A DNA stretch of 64,000 nucleotides, from contig CAMJMQ010000016.1 of the NCBI GenBank assembly GCA_946407065.1, forward strand, positions 1-64,000. Direction: 5' to 3'. Positions within the stretch are counted from its first letter, which is position 1. Every line of letters starts with the position of its first letter. The notes below the pieces were generated by a model. The model made no database searches. It worked only from the letters and a program-made list of their open reading frames with translations, and was not told the origin of the DNA. A program made the position numbers and the translations under genes. This document shows positions 9,697-24,391 of the stretch, piece by piece. The DNA comes from an uncultured Clostridia bacterium. Lineage in GTDB: Bacteria > Bacillota > Clostridia > Oscillospirales > Acutalibacteraceae.

Positions 9697-11820
9697 TCAG
9701 GGCTCCGGATTGAGTTTTGCGACGCGGCGAACCTCATCCTCGGCGTCAAGAAACGCCTGCGCGACGAGCGGATCAAAATGTGATCCCGCGTCCTCGCGGA
9801 TGATGGAGAGCGCCTTTTCGATGGAAAAAGGCTCCTTGTAGCTGCGGCGGGAGACCAGCGCGTCAAACACATCCGCTACCGCCATCACGCGCGCTGAAAG
9901 CGGGATCTCCTCACCCTTGAGACCGGTGGGATAGCCCTTGCCGTTCCACTTCTCATGATGGTAGAGGGCGAGGTTCTTGGCCTCGGTCAGGTAGCCTGTG
10001 TCCTCATCCACAAGCGCCATCGCCTTGTCGATGATCTTGCCGCCCTCGACGGTATGGTTCTGCATGATGCGGAACTCCTCGTCGGTGAGTCTGCCGGGTT
10101 TGTTGAGGATCACATCGGAGACGGTGATCTTGCCCACGTCGTGGAGCGGTGCGGAGTTGACGACCTCCGCGATGTATTCTTCGGTCAGCTGATCGCTGTA
10201 GATGCCTTCCCTGAGCATCTGACAGAGTATGATTTCAGTATATGCGGCAGTTTTGAAAACATGATCTCCCGTGCACTGGTCACGGCTCTCGACCATATCG
10301 GCGAGCACCATGATCAGCCCGTTTTGCAGCTTGGTGAGCTGTTCGCTCTTGCGCTGGATCTCTTCGATGTAGAGAACGGTATGATGCGCCGCCCTTTTAT
10401 AATCTTCATAGAGCGTTTCGATCTCGTCGCCGGTGCGGATATCCAGCGCGTCAAGCATGCTGATCCACTTCTCTCTCGCCTCGGGGGTATCATAGCTCGA
10501 GTGACGCGAGACATGGGCGATGGAGTTGATCGGCTTGACGATATGGCGCTCCGCCAGCCACACCGCGTAGGTGCGGATCAAAATCAAAAAGCCGAGGAAT
10601 AGCGAGATGATCTTGGCGAGAAATTCGATCTCGTCGGAGCGCAGACGGCTCATCTCCATATCGATGCCGATATAGCACTTCACCTGCCCCGCGCTGTTTT
10701 TGACGGGCTCATAGACCGACAGCAGCCAGCCGTCCTCGTCATTCGTGATATCGGTGGGGATCTCCTCACCCGCTAAGAATCGCTCCTTGTATTTTTCGAT
10801 CGATTTGTCATAGCGGATGACCTCGCCGGGATCGTCGCTCTCTACGGTCGCGGTGTCTACATCAAAGATGACATGGGTGCCGTCCTCCATGATGCTGTAG
10901 ATATAGGCGAACTTGATATCGGGTGACGCCTTGACGATCGTCGTGAGGAGCTCCTCGATATCATCGTAACCCTCGGCGGCTCTGCCCTTCTCCATATACG
11001 CGTCGATCCGGTCGGCATTCAGCTTCTCCGCAATGACATGGATAGCATGGTGACCGTCCTCCTCAAACTCGGCGATCGTCGAATTATGGTACTGCAAAAT
11101 GCTGATACCGATCGCCGCCGATGCGACCAGGGTGGTAGAGATCGCGACCACCAACGTGGTTTTCCAGCGCAGGGAAAGCCGCTTGCGGTTGTGCTTGTTG
11201 GACTGCTCAAAGATGGTGAGATAGTACCAGTCACGTGTGTGGATAAAGTCCAGCAGCGGGGAAGGCAGCAGCTTATAGATGACCAGCGCGATCACGGTCA
11301 CTATCGTCTTATCGACAAGGTCGATCAAAAAGACGGACAACAGATTGGACAGAAAATAGCCCATCGGCACCACGCTGTTGATGCGCGCCGCCATGTCGAC
11401 GGCATAGCCCTCGCCGAAGTTCAGCCCGTTGATGAACCAGGTCAGCAATCCGCCCACGACGCCGCCCAAAAAGGCAAAGGTCACGATCCCGAGCAGGATA
11501 TACGGGATCTTCAGGCGGCGCATTTTCTCGGCAAAGGATACCGCCGCTACCGCGACCAGCACGCTGATGATACAGTAATAGATCGTGTAGGAATCGAAAA
11601 AACCATCGATGATATTGGTAAAGAAGCCAACCGTGATACACGGGATGTAGCCGCCCAGCATCGCCGAGAGGATGGTTCCGATATTATCGATAAACAGCGG
11701 CAGTCCCAGCGCGCCGTTGAGCTTGGTGCCGAGGATATTCAGCAGGATGCAGACGACGATGATGCCGATCAGCGACGCTATACTTTTCCATGATGATTTT
11801 GATCTTTGGTTCGATATCAT
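9697..11820 (-). CDS. HD-GYP c-di-GMP phosphodiesterase with ECF-S-like membrane N-terminus and extracellular sensor
   Basis: HDVGK and HHEKWNGKGYPTGLKGEEIP motifs; N-terminal multi-TM LPLFIDNIGTILSAMLGGYIP. Confidence 0.9.
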   Translation of the reverse strand: MISNQRSKSSWKSIASLIGIIVVCILLNILGTKLNGALGLPLFIDNIGTILSAMLGGYIPCITVGFFTNIIDGFFDSYTIYYCIISVLVAVAAVSFAEKMRRLKIPYILLGIVTFAFLGGVVGGLLTWFINGLNFGEGYAVDMAARINSVVPMGYFLSNLLSVFLIDLVDKTIVTVIALVIYKLLPSPLLDFIHTRDWYYLTIFEQSNKHNRKRLSLRWKTTLVVAISTTLVASAAIGISILQYHNSTIAEFEEDGHHAIHVIAEKLNADRIDAYMEKGRAAEGYDDIEELLTTIVKASPDIKFAYIYSIMEDGTHVIFDVDTATVESDDPGEVIRYDKSIEKYKERFLAGEEIPTDITNDEDGWLLSVYEPVKNSAGQVKCYIGIDMEMSRLRSDEIEFLAKIISLFLGFLILIRTYAVWLAERHIVKPINSIAHVSRHSSYDTPEAREKWISMLDALDIRTGDEIETLYEDYKRAAHHTVLYIEEIQRKSEQLTKLQNGLIMVLADMVESRDQCTGDHVFKTAAYTEIILCQMLREGIYSDQLTEEYIAEVVNSAPLHDVGKITVSDVILNKPGRLTDEEFRIMQNHTVEGGKIIDKAMALVDEDTGYLTEAKNLALYHHEKWNGKGYPTGLKGEEIPLSARVMAVADVFDALVSRRSYKEPFSIEKALSIIREDAGSHFDPLVAQAFLDAEDEVRRVAKLNPEP

Positions 11821-11833
11821 GATGCTCCTCCGA

Positions 11834-12178
11834 TCAGTCGGCGCACAGCGCGGCGAGCGACTCTCTCTTTGTCAAAAGCGCCTCAAGCAGCGGGGTGTAA
11901 TCCATCTCGGTACGCGCGCGCAGCAGCTCCGTCATCTCACAGCACACCTTGTACATCGGCGTGAGCGACAGATTACCCAGCACGCCCTTGAGCGCGTGAG
12001 CCGCCTCAAACGCGCCGTCGAGATCGCCCGACTGCAGGGCGCCTTGCAGCTTATCGAAACTCGCCTCTGCGGGGATCATCCCCACCAGGCGCAGATACAG
12101 CGCCTCGTTGCCGTAGCAGCGGCCGAGGCCTTCCTGTGTATCGGCGCCGAAATCGTTCAGCTTTTCGATGGTCAACAT
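11834..12178 (-). CDS. HPt (histidine phosphotransfer) domain protein
   Basis: AAHALKGVLGNL motif. Confidence 0.85.
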   Translation of the reverse strand: MLTIEKLNDFGADTQEGLGRCYGNEALYLRLVGMIPAEASFDKLQGALQSGDLDGAFEAAHALKGVLGNLSLTPMYKVCCEMTELLRARTEMDYTPLLEALLTKRESLAALCAD

Positions 12179-13878
12179 GATGCTTCTCCCCTTTTTTGAC
12201 ATTCCTGTTCGATCAATGCGCCGAAGCGTTCAGCGGGCAGCGGCGGCGAAAAATAATAGCCCTGTACGATATCACAGCCCATTTGCCTGAGCACGTTGAG
12301 CTGTTCTTCTTCCTCTACACCCTCCGCCACGACGGGGACGTCGAGGAATCCCGCGATATCCATCACCAGTCGGACGAGCTTGAGGTTTTTGTCATCCAAC
12401 AGCATGCGTCGGATAAACTGCATATCGATCTTCAAGACGTCGATCGGGATCTCGGTCAGCATATTCAGCGAAGAATAGCCCGAGCCGAAGTCGTCCATCT
12501 CGATCTTGAAGCCTGTATCTCTTAAGCTGTTGACCACCTCGATCAGCCGATCCGCGCTGTCGGCATAGGCGGACTCGGTGATCTCGAGCATCAGATCGTC
12601 GGGAGTGAGGGAGAACTCGTCGAGGATGTCGCAGAGCTTTTTCTCCAGCTCGGGATCGAAGATGTCGACGCGTGACACGTTCACCGAGACCGGAATAGTC
12701 ATCGCGTATTGCTCGCGCCAGCGCTTGATCTGCTCCGCGGCGCTGCGCCAGACATAGTGATCCACCCGACGGATCAGCCCGTTTTGCTCAAAGAGCGGGA
12801 TGAACTCGCCCGGGCTGATGAAACCCAGCTCGGGATGGATCCAGCGGATCAGCGCCTCTGCGCTGGCGAGTACGGGACGCTCACCCTGTATTCTGTATTT
12901 CGGCTGAAAATAAACGACAAAGTTACGGTCATGGATCGCGTCGTCGATGTCGCCGATCAGCCGTTCATGAAAGACCGTGCGTTCATACAGCTCGTTGTTG
13001 TAGCGAGTCGCCAACGAGCCGTACTGACCGCGGATACGGTCGCATGCCGACTTGGCGCGGCTGAACCACGCTTCGGGTTCACTCTCGTGATCTTCACAGG
13101 AATAGATACCCGCTCTCAGGCGCAGACTGCGCGATTTGGCAAACGCCGCGAGCTTACTCTGCATCTCTTCCATCAGCGATTCATACTCCTGTTGCCGTTC
13201 GCAAAAGAGGAAGAAGGTGTCGCTCTCACTGCGGCAGGCAATGCCGCGCAATTCAGAAAGTTTTTCAGAGATCAACTCACCGATGGTGGCGAGCACACGG
13301 TCGCCCTCGTCGCGCCCGAACAGCTCGTTGATCAGATGGAAGCGGTCAAGGTTGAGCACCAGCGCGTCCATCGGCTTTTCGAGCCGGGGGATCATCCGCT
13401 GCAGGTAGGCGAAAAAGTAACCGCGCGTATACAGTCCCGAGACCTTGTCGCGCTCGGTGGAACGGATGATGCTCTTGTCCTCGCTCAGCTCAATGATCCT
13501 CTCGCACCGCGCGAGAATGACCTCGGGCATGTCATAGGGCTTGGTGATGAAATCCGCCGCGCCCATGCGGATACTGCGCACCTCGGCGGATTTTTCGGAC
13601 GTCATGACGATGATGGGGATCCGCTTGAGCACCTCATCCCTTTGACAGCGCTCAATCACCTCAAAGCCGTCCATCACGGGCATCATCAGATCGAGCAGGA
13701 TCAGCGAGTAATTCGCGTCGGGCTGTGTCAGCGTCATCATGGCCTCCTGACCGTTTGACGCTGTTTCGATCTCAAAGGTCTGTGACAGCATGGCGCCGAG
13801 CAGCTCCCGGTTGATCAATTCATCATCAACTATCAGCACGCGGCGTTTGATGCCGCTTGCCGTCATATAATTCTTCAT
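12172..13878 (-). CDS. response regulator: REC - degenerate GGDEF - EAL
   Basis: LLDLMMPVMDG (REC); SESDTF in place of GGDEF; SAEALIRW, EITES, MDDFGSGYSS, AEGVE (EAL). Confidence 0.92.
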   Translation of the reverse strand: MKNYMTASGIKRRVLIVDDELINRELLGAMLSQTFEIETASNGQEAMMTLTQPDANYSLILLDLMMPVMDGFEVIERCQRDEVLKRIPIIVMTSEKSAEVRSIRMGAADFITKPYDMPEVILARCERIIELSEDKSIIRSTERDKVSGLYTRGYFFAYLQRMIPRLEKPMDALVLNLDRFHLINELFGRDEGDRVLATIGELISEKLSELRGIACRSESDTFFLFCERQQEYESLMEEMQSKLAAFAKSRSLRLRAGIYSCEDHESEPEAWFSRAKSACDRIRGQYGSLATRYNNELYERTVFHERLIGDIDDAIHDRNFVVYFQPKYRIQGERPVLASAEALIRWIHPELGFISPGEFIPLFEQNGLIRRVDHYVWRSAAEQIKRWREQYAMTIPVSVNVSRVDIFDPELEKKLCDILDEFSLTPDDLMLEITESAYADSADRLIEVVNSLRDTGFKIEMDDFGSGYSSLNMLTEIPIDVLKIDMQFIRRMLLDDKNLKLVRLVMDIAGFLDVPVVAEGVEEEEQLNVLRQMGCDIVQGYYFSPPLPAERFGALIEQECQKRGEASC

Positions 13879-13891
13879 AGCTATCTCCGTA

Positions 13892-16822
13892 TCATTTTGC
13901 CCTGATACATTCGGCGAGCGTTTTGAGCAGCTCGTCGGGGTTGAAGGGCTTTGCAACATGGGCGTTCATCCCTGCCTCAAAAGCCTCTTGTCTGTCGGTT
14001 TCAAAGGTGTTTGCCGTAATGGCAATGATGGGGATGCTGGCGTTCTCTCCCGCTGACGCGCGGATCCTGCGCGTCGCGTCATAGCCGTTCATCACAGGCA
14101 TCTGGATATCCATCAGGATCGCGCTGTAATAGCCCTTTTCGGACTGTTCGACCATCTCGGCGGCGATCTGACCGTTTTCGGCGACGTCCACGGTGAAGCC
14201 CTCCTGTGTGAGGATCATCGAGGCGATCTCGATGTTGATCGGGTTATCATCCGCCAGCAGGATCCGCACGCCGCTGAAATCGATTTTCTCGTTCTCACTC
14301 TGATCGGATGCGGTGTGTACCTCATCCTCTTTCGCGAGCGGAAAGCTCAGACGTACCGTAAAGGTGGAGCCCTTGCCCTGCTCGGTTTCGATCAGGATCG
14401 TGCCGTTCATCATCTCGACGAACTTTTTGGTGATCGCCATGCCCAGGCCCGTTCCCTGGATCGCGTCGACGGTACGGCTGCGCTCGCGCTCGAACGAGTC
14501 AAAGATACGCTCGGCAAATTCCTTGCTCATACCGATACCCGTATCGCTGACGCTGATTTCGTAGGTCTTTTCCTGTCCGGCTGTTTTTAGCTCTGTCAGC
14601 TTGGCGCTGACGCTGCCGCCGGAGGGCGTATACTTGTACGCGTTGGAGATCAGGTTGAGCAGGATGCGGTTGAGGCGGTTTTTATCACAGATGACATAGC
14701 GATCCTTGACGCCGCTGTGATCCACCGTATAGGTCAGCGGCTTTGCCTGCATTTGCAGGTCAAAAATATGACAGGTCTCGTCAAAGATCTCGATCAGGTC
14801 GGCGGGAGCGGGGTCGAGCTCCATCTTGCCGGATTCGATGTGACTCATATCGAGGATATCGTTGATCAGCGAGAGCAGTTGTTTTCCCGAGGTATCGATC
14901 TTCTCAAGATAGGCGCGGGTCGAGTCAGGCACGCCATCCTCCTTGAGCGCCAGCGCCGTGTAGCCGGTGATCGCGTTCATCGGCGTGCGGATATCATGGC
15001 TCATGTTGGAGAGGAAGGTGCTTTTGGCGCGGCTGTTTTCCTCCGCAAGCAGCCGTTCGGCTTCGATCAACTGCTCCCGCTTTTTGATGATGGAAAAGAT
15101 GCTGAATATCAAGAGTAAGGAGCCAAGCAGCAGCCCGCCGAGGATCAGGACGTTTTTTCTGACGGTCTCGGCGAACTCATTGAAGCGGTCACCCAGAAAA
15201 CGATTCGTCCGTGTGACGCTGTCATGATGGGCTTCCAGTCCCGCCTGTCCGGCTAGGTCGGTGTGTACCTCCTGCACCTCTTGTGTGACTTCCTTTGCGT
15301 GGTCAACGGTAGTTCGGTTCACCCATGATACGGATACCAAGAGGATCAGACAGAACAGGATGATCCATACGACGGTGCTCTTACCGATCAGTCGGGTTTT
15401 GTCACGCTGCATCAACGCGCGGAACACGATCATACCGATCAGGCTCCACAGGATCAGGATCATATAGGATTCCGCCGCCAGCTCGCTTTGCGAGCGGATA
15501 TGAGGCAGCAGATAGGAGACCGCAAAGATCATGGTGATCAAGGTGCCGATCACGCCGATCAGCAGCGCGGAGAACTTCTTCTCTCGTTTGCCGACGACAA
15601 CGGCACAGATGGATACATAGATATAGACGATCGTCGCGCCGATGGTGGTGACGTCGACGATCCAGCCGATCGCCGTTCTGCCGAAGAACGGGATGATCAT
15701 GGAGATGATCGCGACACACCAAAGCGCGCGTGAGGGGATCCCCTTTTTGTTGAGCTGTCCGACTTTTTTGGGGAGCATATTGTCGGCGGACATGCGAAAG
15801 ATCAGTCGGCTCAGCGCGATCATGTTGCCGATCAAGCCGGTGAAAATGCCGCAGAATGACGCGACGCCTAAGATGATCAGACCGGTCGTTCCCATCGTGC
15901 TCTGCGCGGCGTAAAAGGTCGGCAGACCGCGGATGCCGTCGATGTCGGATAATACGCGGATGTAATCGCTCCAGCTACGGAAGCCGTCGGGCACCGCCAC
16001 AGCGGCGCACAGCGTGAGCATCGTATACGCGAGCGCTCCTGTAGCGAGCGCCGCGATCAGGATCAAAAGGATCTTTTTCGGCTTGAAGTGAAATTCCTCC
16101 GCCGAATGGGAGACCGACTCAAAGCCGATGAACGCCCACGGCGCAAGGATCACGATCGTCAGGATCTGAGAGAAAGGATCGCCCTGTGAGGAGAAGGCGG
16201 GTGTGATTCCGCCGAGCCCGCCGCGACGGATCACGATGGTGACAAAGCATACGGCGATCCCCGCGAACAGCAGAACCGCGCCAATCGTCTGGACCCACGC
16301 CGCAAGGCGTTTGCCCGCAACGCAAACCAGACACGCGGCGGCGAGGATCGCGACGGACAGGAGCACCTCGCCCATATAGACGGTGTAGCCCGCGATCTGA
16401 TAGGAAAAGCCGAAGCAGAAGATGTCGCCGAACAGAAAACGCACGATCAGGGACAGCGCCGTGCTGTTTGCCCAGATGATCGCCGCGTAGGTCAACAGCA
16501 GCATCCACGCGCACAAAAAGCCGTGGTCGCTTCCGAGCACCTTGGCGGCAAAGATATAGGAGCCGCCCGCGTCGGGGTAACGCTCCATCAAAAAGCGGTA
16601 GCTCAGTCCGATGATCAGCATGATGACCGCGCCGATCAGCAGTCCGATCACCGAGCCCCACGGTCCCGCAATGGGCAAAAAGGTAGTGCCGGGCATGACA
16701 AAAGCGCCCCAGCCGACGGCACTGCCGAAGGCGAGTGCCCATACCGCGACCGGGGAGAGGTATTTGGTCAGCCCGTTGTTATTTTGATTGGTGCTTTGAA
16801 TACGAATCATAGTATGCTCCAT
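13892..16822 (-). CDS. APC-type amino acid permease fused to hybrid histidine kinase (HisKA-HATPase-REC)
   Basis: ~12-TM permease N-terminus (SAVGWGAFVMPG, YPDAGGSY, FIGFESVSHSAEEF), NMSHDIRTPMNAITG H-box, HATPase GTGLGMAITKK, REC MDIQMPVMNGYDA; start at 16822 has GGAGG RBS. Confidence 0.9.
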   Translation of the reverse strand: MEHTMIRIQSTNQNNNGLTKYLSPVAVWALAFGSAVGWGAFVMPGTTFLPIAGPWGSVIGLLIGAVIMLIIGLSYRFLMERYPDAGGSYIFAAKVLGSDHGFLCAWMLLLTYAAIIWANSTALSLIVRFLFGDIFCFGFSYQIAGYTVYMGEVLLSVAILAAACLVCVAGKRLAAWVQTIGAVLLFAGIAVCFVTIVIRRGGLGGITPAFSSQGDPFSQILTIVILAPWAFIGFESVSHSAEEFHFKPKKILLILIAALATGALAYTMLTLCAAVAVPDGFRSWSDYIRVLSDIDGIRGLPTFYAAQSTMGTTGLIILGVASFCGIFTGLIGNMIALSRLIFRMSADNMLPKKVGQLNKKGIPSRALWCVAIISMIIPFFGRTAIGWIVDVTTIGATIVYIYVSICAVVVGKREKKFSALLIGVIGTLITMIFAVSYLLPHIRSQSELAAESYMILILWSLIGMIVFRALMQRDKTRLIGKSTVVWIILFCLILLVSVSWVNRTTVDHAKEVTQEVQEVHTDLAGQAGLEAHHDSVTRTNRFLGDRFNEFAETVRKNVLILGGLLLGSLLLIFSIFSIIKKREQLIEAERLLAEENSRAKSTFLSNMSHDIRTPMNAITGYTALALKEDGVPDSTRAYLEKIDTSGKQLLSLINDILDMSHIESGKMELDPAPADLIEIFDETCHIFDLQMQAKPLTYTVDHSGVKDRYVICDKNRLNRILLNLISNAYKYTPSGGSVSAKLTELKTAGQEKTYEISVSDTGIGMSKEFAERIFDSFERERSRTVDAIQGTGLGMAITKKFVEMMNGTILIETEQGKGSTFTVRLSFPLAKEDEVHTASDQSENEKIDFSGVRILLADDNPINIEIASMILTQEGFTVDVAENGQIAAEMVEQSEKGYYSAILMDIQMPVMNGYDATRRIRASAGENASIPIIAITANTFETDRQEAFEAGMNAHVAKPFNPDELLKTLAECIRAK

Positions 16823-17209
16823 ATCCTCCATGACGGCGGATGGCAAACCACCATCTTTGTTATGGGTGCGAGGTCGCCGTGGATTATTTGTTCGCGGCTT
16901 TTATGTTAACTGATTTATTATAAACTATTGCCGTTAAAAATACAATAAAATTCCGAAAAATAGGCGTTTTATACAATGAACGATATGAGAGCTTTGACCC
17001 CCTGTTACGGCAGAGCCGCGCGCTATCGTGATCAGGCGATGATCCTGAGCGGAAAGGTCAGATTTCTTCTTGTGTAGATTTCATAAAATCTACCACATAA
17101 ATATAGAACAAATCCCGATTTTGCCGCGCCCATATTGAAAACTGTCGCAAAAAATATTATGATTATTTTGATACCCCAGCGAATATGATTCAAAGGAAAG
17201 GGAACGGTC

Positions 17210-19750
17210 ATGAACACAGGTTTTTTCGATCTGCTGAAAACAGTCAGACAGCCCGAAGCCATCGTTCAGTTTCTTGACAATTCATCCTATGATGAGCTGC
17301 TCGAAATCGATCTGAATCAGCAGACTTTCAAAAGCTTATTCCATATTGCCAAAAAGTACGCCATGCCGCTGTCACAGGGCACCTACCGGGAGGTGTTCAT
17401 CGGCATGTCCGAGGAACTCATCCACCCCGGTGAACGCGACAGATTTGTTGAGCTGATGCATCCGGAAACGGTGATGTACCGGCTGTCCGAATCCGAGATC
17501 CCCGGACTGTATTGCGAAGAATACCGTTTTCGGCTGATCGTCGGCAATTGGCACTGGGTAGAGCTGGTGCTGATCGCGGGAGAGGATTACGGGCTGACGC
17601 CCAATGTCATCCGTATGTATGTCTTTGACTGCCAGAGTCGCAAGATCCGCGAACTGGGGTTGACCGACACCGCGGTGTATGCCGACAACAACCGAAGCGA
17701 AATGACCGGATTGCTGAAAAAGCGCCCCTTCATCAAAGAGGTGAAACAGCGCATCAAGGATGAAGGGAAAGAATGGTGTCTGGTCAGTATCGATATCGAT
17801 AATTTCAAGCTCTTCAACGAATGGTACGGCCACAGCGAGGGCGATCTCTTGATGGTACAAATCGGTGCGACGCTGCTCGAAGCCGGTGATCGTACCGGCG
17901 GTACGGCGGGTTACTTCGGACAGGATGATTTCTGTCTGCTGATCCCCTACGACATGGAGCTGATCGGTCACATCTATGAGGATATCGCCTCTTTGATCGG
18001 CTCTCGCGGCAGCAGCTCGAGCTTTTTGCCCGCGTTCGGCGTTTGTATCGTCAAGAAAGAGTATGAGCTGATGGATATGCTCGACCGTGCGCTGTTGGCG
18101 GCACAGGTCGCGAAGGAAGGCTACCACAGCCGCATCCGTATATTTGAAAAGGGAATGTATTCGCGCACCAATGAAGAATATCGCGTGCTCACCGATTTTT
18201 CACGGGCGCTCAAGCAGCATGAGATCGTCTTTTATTTGCAGCCGCAATGCCGCGCGTCATCGGGCAAGATCGTCGGTGCCGAGGCGCTGGCGCGTTGGGT
18301 CAAGCCCGACGGTACGGTCGTGCCGCCCGACGCGTTCATCCCCGTACTCGAAAAGCGCGGGCTGATCTCCGACTTGGATCTGTATATCTGGGACAATGTT
18401 TGCCGCTGGATGCACGACTGGATCGAGAGCGGACACACACCGCTGCCCGTATCGGTGAACGTGTCGGTCTCCGATATCCTGCACACCGACCTTCCCGCTA
18501 TCTTTGAAAACCTGATCAACAAATACTCTCTGGAACGCAGTCTTCTCAAGATCGAGATCACCGAATCCTCCTACATCACCAACACGGCGCTCGTCATGGA
18601 TACCGTTCGATCGTTAAGGGAAAAGGGCTTTACGGTGCTGATGGACGATTTCGGCAGCGGCAGCTCCACCTTGAATATGCTCAAAAATCTGAATATCGAC
18701 GTCATCAAGCTCGACGCGCAGTTTTTGAACATGGATGAAAGCAACGAGGAAAAGAGCATTCGCATCCTGGAATCCGTCACCAATATGACCAAGACGATCG
18801 GTGTGCCGATCATCGTGGAGGGCGTCGAGACCAAGGAACAGAGGGATTTTCTGGTCGACATGGGATGCCGCTATATCCAGGGCTACTACTTCTTCCGCCC
18901 CATGCCGTCAGAGGACTTTGAAAATCTGATCGATAATCCTGAGAAGATCGATACCTCGGGGATCGTCTTCAAGGCGAACCAGCAGTTCCGCCTGCGCGAG
19001 CTGCTCGACAGCAACATCTACAGCGATACCATGCTCAACAACATCCTCGGCCCGTGCGCGCTGTACTCGTGGCACGGCGATGATGTGGATATCGTGCGCT
19101 ATAACGAACAGTTCTATGAGGCGGTCGACGTTCCCGATTTTAAGGATCGTCTGACCTGTATCCAGCGCTTTTTGCCCAAGGCGGACATTCCGCGGATCAC
19201 CGAGCTGCTGCGTCTGGCGCAGCGCGACCGACTCAACGGCTCCAAGGGACTGCTGCATTTCTATAAAACCGACGGCACACTGACTACCTTTGATATGCAT
19301 TTTTATTATCTGCACAGCGAGGGAGAGGAAAAGATCTTCTACGGCTCCGTGCGGAATATCACCAAGCTGAGCAATCTGGAAAAGCAGATGTCGTGGTTGT
19401 CGCATATCTCGAGGGACACGGTTCTTTTTCTGTCCCAAACCTCCGATGATGATCTCCGTTTCACCGTGCTGTTCAACGGTCTGGAGAATATCATCGGCAT
19501 CAGTGCCCATGAACTGGAGGTCGAGCTGAACCGCGAGGACTTCTTCAACAGGATCGGCTCCGAAAACAGGCTCTCCTCTTATCGCGACATCCTGAAAAAG
19601 ATCAAAAGCTCCGAACCGTTCTCGGAGAAGCTGAGCATAAAAAACGCGAACGGAGAATCGGTAGAGCTGAATGCGATCGGTAACTATATGCCCGACGAGA
19701 CGAACACGATGAATTATATCATCATCCTGAGCAGCATATCGAAAGAATAA
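17210..19750 (+). CDS. degenerate GGDEF - EAL - PAS-like signalling protein
   Basis: GQDDF replaces GGDEF; GAEALARW, EITESS, MDDFGSGSSTL, VEGVETKEQ. Confidence 0.88.
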   Translation: MNTGFFDLLKTVRQPEAIVQFLDNSSYDELLEIDLNQQTFKSLFHIAKKYAMPLSQGTYREVFIGMSEELIHPGERDRFVELMHPETVMYRLSESEIPGLYCEEYRFRLIVGNWHWVELVLIAGEDYGLTPNVIRMYVFDCQSRKIRELGLTDTAVYADNNRSEMTGLLKKRPFIKEVKQRIKDEGKEWCLVSIDIDNFKLFNEWYGHSEGDLLMVQIGATLLEAGDRTGGTAGYFGQDDFCLLIPYDMELIGHIYEDIASLIGSRGSSSSFLPAFGVCIVKKEYELMDMLDRALLAAQVAKEGYHSRIRIFEKGMYSRTNEEYRVLTDFSRALKQHEIVFYLQPQCRASSGKIVGAEALARWVKPDGTVVPPDAFIPVLEKRGLISDLDLYIWDNVCRWMHDWIESGHTPLPVSVNVSVSDILHTDLPAIFENLINKYSLERSLLKIEITESSYITNTALVMDTVRSLREKGFTVLMDDFGSGSSTLNMLKNLNIDVIKLDAQFLNMDESNEEKSIRILESVTNMTKTIGVPIIVEGVETKEQRDFLVDMGCRYIQGYYFFRPMPSEDFENLIDNPEKIDTSGIVFKANQQFRLRELLDSNIYSDTMLNNILGPCALYSWHGDDVDIVRYNEQFYEAVDVPDFKDRLTCIQRFLPKADIPRITELLRLAQRDRLNGSKGLLHFYKTDGTLTTFDMHFYYLHSEGEEKIFYGSVRNITKLSNLEKQMSWLSHISRDTVLFLSQTSDDDLRFTVLFNGLENIIGISAHELEVELNREDFFNRIGSENRLSSYRDILKKIKSSEPFSEKLSIKNANGESVELNAIGNYMPDETNTMNYIIILSSISKE

Positions 19751-19793
19751 CCGTAACCTGCATCGATAGATTCACCGCGTCAATCACAAGATA

Positions 19794-20012
19794 AACCCCC
19801 TGTTCCGAGGAACAGGGGGTTCGCTTATGTTGGTTTATCAGTTGAATTTTCGGTTCTTTCATTCTGTTTAATGGATACTTAGTATAAAGTTTAGCAGGCG
19901 CAATACAACAACATTACAACAAAAACAACACAAATTTTGATTATTTTAAAATTTTTTCAAAAAACTTTTAAAAGGCATAAAAAAGCAGACGTTCCGTGGG
20001 GAACGTCTGCTT
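19794..20012. terminator. two convergent hairpins between opposing genes
   Basis: ACCCCCTGTTCCGAGGAACAGGGGGT (about 19795-19822) and AGCAGACGTTCCGTGGGGAACGTCTGCT (about 19984-20011). Confidence 0.8.
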
Positions 20013-20030
20013 GCTGTGGCGGTTTACTCT

Positions 20031-24387
<4,357 letters not shown>

Positions 24388-24391
<4 letters not shown>

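Noticed and set aside
16980-17030. Second c-di-GMP riboswitch upstream of the permease-kinase gene
   Set aside because: Reverse strand has GGGGGTCAAAGC but lacks GGCAAAC, the GAAA-loop helix and GACGCAAAG; does not fit GEMM-I.
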